Positions 18,926 to 26,593 of a DNA stretch of 64,000 nucleotides are shown piece after piece. Source of the stretch: Nostoc sp. NOS(2021). GTDB lineage: Bacteria > Cyanobacteriota > Cyanobacteriia > Cyanobacteriales > Nostocaceae. How positions within the stretch are numbered: position 1 is the stretch's first letter; each line of letters opens with the position of its first letter. Under the pieces are notes generated by a model. It was not told the DNA's origin, did no database searches, and was given only the letters and a program-made list of their open reading frames with translations. Location of the stretch: positions 20,765 through 84,764 of the forward strand of contig NZ_JABXKM010000033.1 in the NCBI RefSeq assembly GCF_017115025.1, written 5' to 3'. The translations under genes were made by a program, and so were the position numbers.

Positions 18926-20227
18926 ATGAAAACGAAAGTACTTTTGGAATTAGAGAAAGTTAATCTGCGTTTGAAGTCTGCAAAGGCAAAGGTGACAATT
19001 AGAGAATCAAACGGAAGTTTGCAATTACGGGCGACGTTACCAATTAAACCGGGAGACAAGGACAGCAGTGGTACTGGCAGAAAGCAATATAATCTCAGTT
19101 TGAATATTCCTGCTAACTTGGATGGACTCAAGACGGCTGAGGAAGAAGCTTATGAATTAGGAAAGTTAATTGCTCGTAAGACGTTTGAATGGAATGATAA
19201 ATATTTAGGAAATGAGGCAATTAGAAAAGATTTTCAAACAATAGGAGAATTACTCGAAGAATTTGAAACTGAGTATTTTAAAACTCACAAACGAACTACC
19301 AAAAGCGAACATACGTTTTTTTATTATTTTTCTCGAACAAAGAGATTTACGAATCCTAAAGATTTAGCGATCGCTGAAAATTTGATCAGTTCAATTGAAC
19401 AAATAGATAAGGAATGGGCTAAGTATAATGCAGCCAGAGCTATATCTGCTTTTTGCCTGACATTCAACATCGAAATCGATTTATCTAAATATTCCAAAAT
19501 GCCTGAGAGTAATTCCCGAAATATACCGAGTGATGCGGAAATATCTGAGGGAATTATTAAGTTTGAAAATTATCTTTATACCAGAGGTAATCAAGTTAAT
19601 CAAAATGTTCAAGATAGCTGGCAGCTTTGGCGCTGGACTTATGGAATGTTAGCAGTTTTTGGTTTACGTCCACGGGAACTTTTTATAAATCCTGATATTA
19701 ATTGGTGGTTGAGTCAAGAAAATTTAGATTTAACATGGAAAGTCCATAAGGATTGTAAGACTGGGGAAAGAGAAGCATTACCATTATATCGGCAATGGAT
19801 TGAGAATTTTGATTTAAGAAATCCTAAATATTTAGAGATGTTAAGGAGTGCGATCGCTAAAAAAGATAACATTAATCATGCTGAGATAACGGCGTTAACA
19901 CAGCGAGTTAGCTGGTGGTTTCGTAAGATAGGATTGGATTTCAAACCTTATGATTTGCGTCATGCTTGGGCAATTAGGGCGCATATTTTAGGGGTACCAA
20001 TTAAAGCTGCGGCGGATAATTTGGGGCATAGTGTGCAAGTTCATACTCAAACTTATCAGCGTTGGTTTTCGCTAGATATGCGGAAGTTGGCGATTAATCA
20101 GGCGTTGAGTAAGAGGAATGAAGTTGACTTGATTAGGGAGGAGAATGCTAAGTTGAGGATGGAGAATGATAAGTTGAGATTGGAGATTGAGAAGTTGAAA
20201 ATGGAAATGGTTTATAAACAAAGTTAA
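18926..20227 (+). CDS. xisA: XisA-type site-specific tyrosine recombinase
   Basis: Catalytic-like motifs FGLRPREL, PYDLRHAWAIRA, DNLGHSVQVHTQTYQRW; located next to the nifD att site. Confidence 0.9.
   Translation: MKTKVLLELEKVNLRLKSAKAKVTIRESNGSLQLRATLPIKPGDKDSSGTGRKQYNLSLNIPANLDGLKTAEEEAYELGKLIARKTFEWNDKYLGNEAIRKDFQTIGELLEEFETEYFKTHKRTTKSEHTFFYYFSRTKRFTNPKDLAIAENLISSIEQIDKEWAKYNAARAISAFCLTFNIEIDLSKYSKMPESNSRNIPSDAEISEGIIKFENYLYTRGNQVNQNVQDSWQLWRWTYGMLAVFGLRPRELFINPDINWWLSQENLDLTWKVHKDCKTGEREALPLYRQWIENFDLRNPKYLEMLRSAIAKKDNINHAEITALTQRVSWWFRKIGLDFKPYDLRHAWAIRAHILGVPIKAAADNLGHSVQVHTQTYQRWFSLDMRKLAINQALSKRNEVDLIREENAKLRMENDKLRLEIEKLKMEMVYKQS
19794..20227 (+). repeat. 434-bp direct repeat, copy 1 (3' part of xisA)
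   Basis: Co-linear, indel-free offset of 1569 bp to 21363-21796. Confidence 0.92.
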
Positions 20228-20269
20228 GCTTGCCCAAATACTGATAATATAATAGCTAGGAGGTCACTT

Positions 20270-20521
20270 ATGGAAAGTATTAAGATTAGAACATATATTG
20301 GTGATGATGGAATTCTGCAAATCCAGCTTCCGCCGGAAATTACCAACCAAGAATTAGATGTAGTGATTGTCTTTCAACCTGTTATACAAAAATCTTCACA
20401 GTCTCCAACCAAAACGCCGGAAGAACTAGGATACTCTCGTAAGTTTGTTGAAGAAGTAATAGGTAGTTGGGAAGGTAATCTGTTGGAACGTCTAGAACAG
20501 CTTCCTTTTGAGGAACATTAA
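20270..20521 (+). CDS. small hypothetical protein (antitoxin-like)
   Basis: MESIKIRTYIGDDGILQIQLPPEITNQELDVVIVFQPV..., precedes a PIN gene. Confidence 0.5.
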   Translation: MESIKIRTYIGDDGILQIQLPPEITNQELDVVIVFQPVIQKSSQSPTKTPEELGYSRKFVEEVIGSWEGNLLERLEQLPFEEH

Positions 20522-20526
20522 AAAGT

Positions 20527-20790
20527 ATGACAATAGAAACTTTGAACCAAATACTTAAGCAGCTTGAGACACTTGAAATAAAAGAGCTTCAGCAGCTTAA
20601 TCAGACAATTCAAAAGTATCTTGCTGATAATGAAGAAACTGTTAAGCAAGCAGCATTTCATCAAGCCCTGATCGATTCTGGGTTAGTGAAACAGATCAAG
20701 CATCCTATTTACGAGCCAATAACTGAGCGACGACTAATTCATGCTGAGGGAAAGCCTGTTTCTGAAAGTATCATTGAGGAACGCCGTTAG
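20527..20790 (+). CDS. small hypothetical protein, possible antitoxin
   Basis: 87-aa ORF immediately upstream of a PIN-domain gene (TAGATG junction). Confidence 0.5.
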   Translation: MTIETLNQILKQLETLEIKELQQLNQTIQKYLADNEETVKQAAFHQALIDSGLVKQIKHPIYEPITERRLIHAEGKPVSESIIEERR

Positions 20791-21255
20791 ATGGCAGTTT
20801 ATTTTCTAGACAGTAGCGCATTAGTTAAGCGTTATATTAGCGAAATTGGATCAGTTTGGGTTTTGGGGCTATTTGATCCGACTCTCAACAATGAGGCATT
20901 TATTGCTGCAATAACTGGTGTGGAAATTATAGCGGCAATTACCAGGCGATCGCGCAGTGGAAGTATTAGCATTACAGATGCGACAATAACACGCAATCAG
21001 TTCAAACGTGATTTACAGAAAGACTATCAAATTGTTGAAATCACAGAAAATATCATTAATTCTGGAATGGTATTATCTGAAACTTATGGTTTAAGAGGTT
21101 ATGATGCTATCCAACTAGCAGTAGGTCGTGTAGTCAACACCATTTGCATTGCTAATGGATTACCTCCTATTACCTTTGTGTCCGCAGATAATGAGTTGAA
21201 TGCAGCAGTTGTAAGTGAGGGATTAATGATTGAAAACCCTAATAGTCACCCATAA
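20791..21255 (+). CDS. PIN-domain (VapC-like) toxin
   Basis: MAVYFLDSSALVKRYISEIGS...TGVEIIAAITRR...YGLRGYDAIQLAVG...FVSADNELNAAVVSEGL. Confidence 0.88.
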   Translation: MAVYFLDSSALVKRYISEIGSVWVLGLFDPTLNNEAFIAAITGVEIIAAITRRSRSGSISITDATITRNQFKRDLQKDYQIVEITENIINSGMVLSETYGLRGYDAIQLAVGRVVNTICIANGLPPITFVSADNELNAAVVSEGLMIENPNSHP

Positions 21256-21362
21256 TGCAGACTCACTTATGATATTTACTACTGAGATTGATGTAGTGCG
21301 TTGCACTATACGGCAATAATACTGACTACTTAGTAAAGACAAGTATTAATATTACATCAATA

Positions 21363-21796
21363 AATGGATTGAAGATTTTGATTTGAGAAATCCTAAATAT
21401 TTAGAGATGTTAAGGAGTGCGATCGCTAAAAAAGATAACATTAATCATGCTGAGATAACGGCGTTAACACAGCGAGTTAGCTGGTGGTTTCGTAAGATAG
21501 GATTGGATTTCAAACCTTATGATTTGCGTCATGCTTGGGCAATTAGGGCGCATATTTTAGGGGTACCAATTAAAGCTGCGGCGGATAATTTGGGGCATAG
21601 TGTGCAAGTTCATACTCAAACTTATCAGCGTTGGTTTTCGCTAGATATGCGGAAGTTGGCGATTAATCAGGCGTTGAGTAAGAGGAATGAAGTTGACTTG
21701 ATTAGGGAGGAAAATGCAAAATTGAGGATGGAGAATGATAAGTTGAAGTTGGAGATTGAGAAGTTGAAAATGGAAATGGTTTATAAACAAAGTTAA
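21363..21796 (+). pseudogene. xisA 3' fragment (copy 2 of direct repeat)
   Basis: MRNPKYLEMLRSAIAKKDNINHAEI...MEMVYKQS nearly identical to XisA C-terminus; lacks N-terminus and first catalytic Arg. Confidence 0.9.
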
Positions 21797-21886
21797 ATTT
21801 ACTGATGAATCATACCAATTTTAGATAATTTGCTATGATTTATATAAGTCAAATTCGATTATTTATAAAAGGATGTTAGCAATCAA

Positions 21887-23023
21887 ATGCTAGAAAAGGT
21901 AATACTTCATAATTTCAAAAGCCATAAACATACGGAACTTAGTTTTGATAGTTCACGATTACACGGACTAGTAGGAAAAAATAGTGCTGGCAAAACAACC
22001 GTCTTACAAGCATTACATAATCTAAGTAGGCTGGCTGATTCATCATTTGCACAGATATTTCAGTATGAAAAATCACCTCAATTCATTACAACAATTGGGG
22101 AAAAAGATATTTCTGTTACTGCAAGTGGTTTTTGGGGATATACCAATCGCCAGAATTGGCAAGCTTCCTATAGTTGGAAGCAGGAAAATAATGATTCTTG
22201 GTATCCGACAGCATCATGGAACATAGATGTAAAACGTGGAAAATTGGTAGGATGGTCAAGTTCTTTAAGTGAATCTCCATATCCAATTCCTCAATCTCTG
22301 AAATATGCTGTTTACCTGAAGTTAGTTGCAAGTAATCTTGCGAAAGCAGCTTACAGTGAAGAAATTACGCCGAGGGTTGAGTTCGACGGTTCAGGATTAG
22401 CACCCACTTTAGATTTTTTGCGTAATGAGGCCCCAGACAAATTTAAATTAATAGAGGAAATGTTAAGTCGGATTGTACCAAATGTGCAAAAAATTGGCAT
22501 AAAACGAGCAAAAGTTCCAGTTATTCGCAAACGTTTAATCGAAGTTGATGGTAAGTCCATTTCCTATGAAGAAAGTCAGGAAATGACAGGACAAGAAGTG
22601 ATATTAGACATGAATACAGGTAATCGTATTCCAGCCCATGCAATTAGCGAAGGAACAATGCTAACTTTAGGTTTACTAACTGTGTTGATGAAGCCTAATC
22701 AACCTAATTTAGTTTTTCTAGATGATGTGGAACAAGGACTTCACCCAAAAGCACAACGTCAGTTGATGACTGTTTTTAAGGAAATAATTCAATATAATAC
22801 GAATCTGCAAATTATTTTCTCTACTCACTCTCCTTATATTATTGATGAGCTTGTTCCTTCTCAAGTACATATATTAAATAACAGTCCTCATTCAGGCTTC
22901 ACAATCTCCAAGCGTTTGGATGAACATCCTGATGTAGAATGGGCAAAAAAAACTTTGACAACTGGTGAGTTTTGGGATGCTGAGGGTGAAGATTGGGTTG
23001 TTGTAGGAGAAGTCAGTGAGTGA
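21887..23023 (+). CDS. AAA-family (ABC/RecF/OLD-like) ATPase
   Basis: Walker A GLVGKNSAGKTTVLQAL, Walker B LVFLDDVEQGLHP, H-loop IIFSTHSPYII. Confidence 0.88.
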   Translation: MLEKVILHNFKSHKHTELSFDSSRLHGLVGKNSAGKTTVLQALHNLSRLADSSFAQIFQYEKSPQFITTIGEKDISVTASGFWGYTNRQNWQASYSWKQENNDSWYPTASWNIDVKRGKLVGWSSSLSESPYPIPQSLKYAVYLKLVASNLAKAAYSEEITPRVEFDGSGLAPTLDFLRNEAPDKFKLIEEMLSRIVPNVQKIGIKRAKVPVIRKRLIEVDGKSISYEESQEMTGQEVILDMNTGNRIPAHAISEGTMLTLGLLTVLMKPNQPNLVFLDDVEQGLHPKAQRQLMTVFKEIIQYNTNLQIIFSTHSPYIIDELVPSQVHILNNSPHSGFTISKRLDEHPDVEWAKKTLTTGEFWDAEGEDWVVVGEVSE

Positions 23024-23789
23024 GTTCATTGTAATAGTGGAAAGTGGTGCAGATGCACGAACAGCTACTAAATTAGCCGAGCGCGTTTTGATGGAGCAAA
23101 TCGATTGGTTAGAGCCTGATATAATAAAATATATATTTAACTGGAGTGGCTTACAGGCAGGAACAGAACATTCCTGCTGGAGTGACGTTGATAAAATCAT
23201 TGATGATGCAAAAGAAAAACTAATATATAAATCTCCAAGATTTCTGGGTCATTCTAATAAAGGTGTACCGTTTAAAGCTGATGGAGCAATATCTATTAAG
23301 GTTCTTAAGTTAGTAGATTTTCTTCAAAGAACACGACAGATTAAAGCAATTATCTTTATCCGTGATTTAGACAATCAACCAGAGCGTAGAGAAGGGCTTG
23401 AGCAAGCACGCTCAGAACATATCAATCGACAGCCTCAACTAAAAATTGTTATTGGTACAGCTAACCCAAAACGTGAAGCATGGGTTCTCAATGGGTTTAT
23501 TGCGTCTAATCAAGAAGAACAAATTCTAGAAGAAATCAAGACTCTATTGAATTTCGACCCTTGCATAGAGTCACACAGACTACGCTCTACCTCACAGAAA
23601 GAACCTGATAGAATTAGAAATCCAAAAGTAATTGTTGAGCAGCTAACAAGCAAAGATATGAAACGTGAACAGCAGTGCTGGGAAAATACAAGTTTGAACC
23701 TTCTACGTCAAAGAGGTGTTCATACAGGTTTAACAGCCTATATCCAAGAAATTGAGCAACACTTGACTCCAATTATTTTGTCTGAGTAA
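23016..23789 (+). CDS. TOPRIM/DUF4276-like protein, partner of upstream ATPase
   Basis: FIVIVESGADARTATKLAERVL (TOPRIM-like Glu) and AIIFIRDLDNQPERREG (DxD-like); 8-bp overlap with ATPase gene. Confidence 0.6.
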   Translation: MSEFIVIVESGADARTATKLAERVLMEQIDWLEPDIIKYIFNWSGLQAGTEHSCWSDVDKIIDDAKEKLIYKSPRFLGHSNKGVPFKADGAISIKVLKLVDFLQRTRQIKAIIFIRDLDNQPERREGLEQARSEHINRQPQLKIVIGTANPKREAWVLNGFIASNQEEQILEEIKTLLNFDPCIESHRLRSTSQKEPDRIRNPKVIVEQLTSKDMKREQQCWENTSLNLLRQRGVHTGLTAYIQEIEQHLTPIILSE

Positions 23790-23841
23790 AAAATCAAGAT
23801 AATTATAAGTGCGATCGCATGAGTGATTTACAGAAAGACTA

Positions 23842-24336
23842 TCAACTGGGAATGCGAATGAATTCAGCATTTGCTAAAGCCTTACGGCAAGCTATTGCTG
23901 CCGCTATTCGGTAAGAAAGTTGTCTGGAATCAACCTCGTGATGACTTCCATCGTACACGATAATTTTCATAGATGTTAGGGTAATATTTGTCTTATGAAA
24001 ATATTCAATTATGGCATCGATAATTCCTTCAAAAATTATCGGAATATAATCAACTGGAATAATTTTCTCATCGCTAATTTGCCAGATAATTTGAATAGTC
24101 TGGTCTTCAATTTTCGGTTCGATATGGAATACTACATGGCCATAATGTGCTCGACTGGAAGTAGTGCGAATAAATTTACCTTCTGCTATTAATGGTTTGG
24201 CGATAGAATAAAGTTTAGATTCAACTTCTTTCCATAAATTTAATTCGATCATTCTCTCAAAATTATCCCAGATATTTGCGACCCAATGCCACTCTTCAAC
24301 ATATTGACAAATGTCATCCCAATTGTAATTACGCAC
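23842..24336 (-). CDS. hypothetical protein
   Basis: 164-aa ORF with no overlapping better candidate. Confidence 0.5.
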   Translation of the reverse strand: MRNYNWDDICQYVEEWHWVANIWDNFERMIELNLWKEVESKLYSIAKPLIAEGKFIRTTSSRAHYGHVVFHIEPKIEDQTIQIIWQISDEKIIPVDYIPIIFEGIIDAIIEYFHKTNITLTSMKIIVYDGSHHEVDSRQLSYRIAAAIACRKALANAEFIRIPS

Positions 24337-24349
24337 ACCTTTGTAAAAT

Positions 24350-24736
24350 TTAAGTAAATTGTATAATTCGCTTATTATCTTTTGATGTTGGTTTTTCTAT
24401 CTCCATTAATTTAATTAGCTTTTTTCCTACTTCTATCGTCTCATTTGTAAACAGTTCTCCTGCTTCTTCAGATTCATATTTTCCTCGTTCCGGGTGTTGA
24501 TGCAACAACTCAATAGTGCGATGTAACCATCGCATATCTTTTCTTGCCTCGTAAGTATAATATTGGGCATAGCCTAGTTTTTTGTCATTCATATAGATTA
24601 ATCCGAACTTCTCTCTTAAGCTTAATACAATAAATATGTTTTGCTGAAAGTGCGTAGGCACTATGCACTTTTCCCTTAGATCCCATTCCCCAATGTAGGG
24701 TGCGTTGTCGCAAAGCGCAATGCACCGTTGTCTCAA
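24350..24736 (-). CDS. hypothetical protein (real start probably internal, MNDKKLGYAQYY...)
   Basis: C-terminal part looks protein-like; N-terminal extension reads into repetitive DNA. Confidence 0.35.
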   Translation of the reverse strand: MRQRCIALCDNAPYIGEWDLREKCIVPTHFQQNIFIVLSLREKFGLIYMNDKKLGYAQYYTYEARKDMRWLHRTIELLHQHPERGKYESEEAGELFTNETIEVGKKLIKLMEIEKPTSKDNKRIIQFT

Positions 24737-24823
24737 AGCCGCTTAATTCCTACGCAGTTGCACATAAACTTGGTCAACAACTGGAAATTTGTGGAAAGAT
24801 AGAAATGTTGATTCATCTCCAGC

Positions 24824-25033
24824 ATGACAATTATGAATGCCGTAGAGCTATTTCCTACCCTGCGAAATTTAACTCGTGCAGAGAAACTGAAAGTGATGCA
24901 GTTTCTAGTTTCAGAATTATCTAGGGATGAAGAGCCATCATTAGAGCAAGGAGCAACTTACCCTATTTGGTCGCCACTTAATTCCCACGCAGCTGCACAT
25001 CAACTTGCTCAACTGCTAGAGTCGGACGAGTAA
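24824..25033 (+). CDS. small conserved-type hypothetical protein
   Basis: MNAVELFPTLRNLTRAEKLKVMQFLVSELSRDEEPSLEQGATYPIWSPLNSHAAAHQLAQLLESDE. Confidence 0.5.
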   Translation: MTIMNAVELFPTLRNLTRAEKLKVMQFLVSELSRDEEPSLEQGATYPIWSPLNSHAAAHQLAQLLESDE

Positions 25034-25040
25034 ATGCACA

Positions 25041-25229
25041 ATGGTTAATCCTCAAAGATTTTCCTTTACAGAGGGATACGATACATTTGGTGTTCCCGAT
25101 TCGCTGGAGGAGACAGTCAAAACTCTGTTGCAGTCATTGGGGAAGGTAAATCGGCCTTATCTTACTGCTGTGGAAGAAAAACTTTTGAGCGTTTTGGAGT
25201 CTGAATACGGCAGAGAGATAACACCCTAA
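25041..25229 (+). CDS. small hypothetical protein
   Basis: 62-aa ORF directly after the preceding small ORF. Confidence 0.35.
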   Translation: MVNPQRFSFTEGYDTFGVPDSLEETVKTLLQSLGKVNRPYLTAVEEKLLSVLESEYGREITP

Positions 25230-25842
25230 ACAAATTTGGCAATTTGCCTCCAATGTCTTTGGGTTCCAGTTTCAATGGAGTTAGCAACGCAACGGGACAG
25301 CAAAGAAGTTGTACGAGGGATAAGATAAAACTTTCCGCTTCTGGTGTTCCGTGCTACGCCAGTTGTCAAATGAGTGCTGTACAAATGCTCTACATGATTG
25401 ATACAGCGCTCAACAGAGTTCAGTTCCCGCTCTACAACTGGCTAGAAATGAACAAAACTAAATAGAACTTCAGAAGATGTAGATAGCTGGCATTTTTCTA
25501 CGAGCGATCGCTCGAAAGCAACTGAGACACTGGAGTACACTAAGCCTCAACAAATACAGCACGGGTCAGTAACTAAGTGAAGCAACTGCTGGTGTATAGG
25601 TTGCGGGGAAGATCGAATGTAGCAAAGGGTTTCTAGAGGGGCATGAGTTCAGTTGCCATCTATGCCGTTACTAGAACTTACTTTAGTGCTGAAGTTTAGA
25701 CTTGTTCTCGGTGCAGAAGCAATATCATCTAGCGACGCACAAAGCAAGCGTCTTTGACTATTTATGTAAATTTGTAGTTAATTATACAAAAATTGTGCTT
25801 AGTAATTATTCTTCATTAATTGTTTTAAATATTTCTACTATC

Positions 25843-25955
25843 TGTTTAACTGTCTTAAATGTCTTAACTGTCTGTTTAACTGTCTTAACTGTCCGTTTAA
25901 CTGTCTTAACTGTCCGTTTAACTGTTTTAACTGTCCGTTTAACTGTCTTAGCTGC
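25843..25955. repeat. 21-bp-period tandem repeat (ACTGTCCGTTTAACTGTCTTA)
   Basis: Visible reiteration of TTAACTGTCTTAACTGTCCGTTTAACTGTCTTAACTGTCCG... Confidence 0.85.
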
Positions 25956-26090
25956 TGTTGCATTTTATTTATAAAACTGAGATTATCTATGGTAATAAAT
26001 TAATTGCAAAAAATAATAAATGAAATAAAATTTTAGTTTTTAACTAGCCTAAATAAATTTTCCTGTTATTAGTAATATTTAACTAACAAT

Positions 26091-26495
26091 ATGTTGATTA
26101 CAATGGACGAAATCGTTAAAAAGCTTGCTGGGCTGGGACTTCCTGGTGTCATTCTCGTGATTCTAACGGTTACATCAGGAGGTAGTTCTGCCGCTGTTGC
26201 AGCTACCCTTACAGCGTTAGGAGGTCCGTTTGGTATCGTCGGAGGTATAGCCCTGCTTGGCTTAATCACTGTTGCAGGAGATGCTGTAGCCGGATATGGA
26301 ATTGAAGCCATTGTTACAGCCATATATAAAGAACGTAGCAAAACCGAATCTGTTCAAGTTCTCCTCAAAGAAATTAAAGATTTACCAATTACAGAGGAGC
26401 TAAAACTCAAACTGAGAAATGAACTTAGATCAGAAGTCTATACTGATGCCCAAAAGGCTGAGATTCCGAAAACAGTCGAAATTGTTGAGGAATAA
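26091..26495 (+). CDS. small Gly/Ala-rich hydrophobic protein, predicted membrane
   Basis: LPGVILVILTVTSGGSSAAVAATLTALGGPFGIVGGIALLGLITVAGDAVAGYGIEAIVTAIYKERS, charged C-terminal half. Confidence 0.6.
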   Translation: MLITMDEIVKKLAGLGLPGVILVILTVTSGGSSAAVAATLTALGGPFGIVGGIALLGLITVAGDAVAGYGIEAIVTAIYKERSKTESVQVLLKEIKDLPITEELKLKLRNELRSEVYTDAQKAEIPKTVEIVEE

Positions 26496-26593
26496 TTTTG
26501 ATGGCTAGTTGCTATCTAAGCCAACTGATTGGACTAATTACATAGGTAATTTTAATTAGCAAAGAGCGGACTTGAAGAAGGATATAAAAATTA

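Noticed and set aside
25843-25955. Possible CRISPR or coding heptad repeat
   Set aside because: No spacers; the ORF (LTVRLTV)n is low complexity in AT-rich noncoding DNA.
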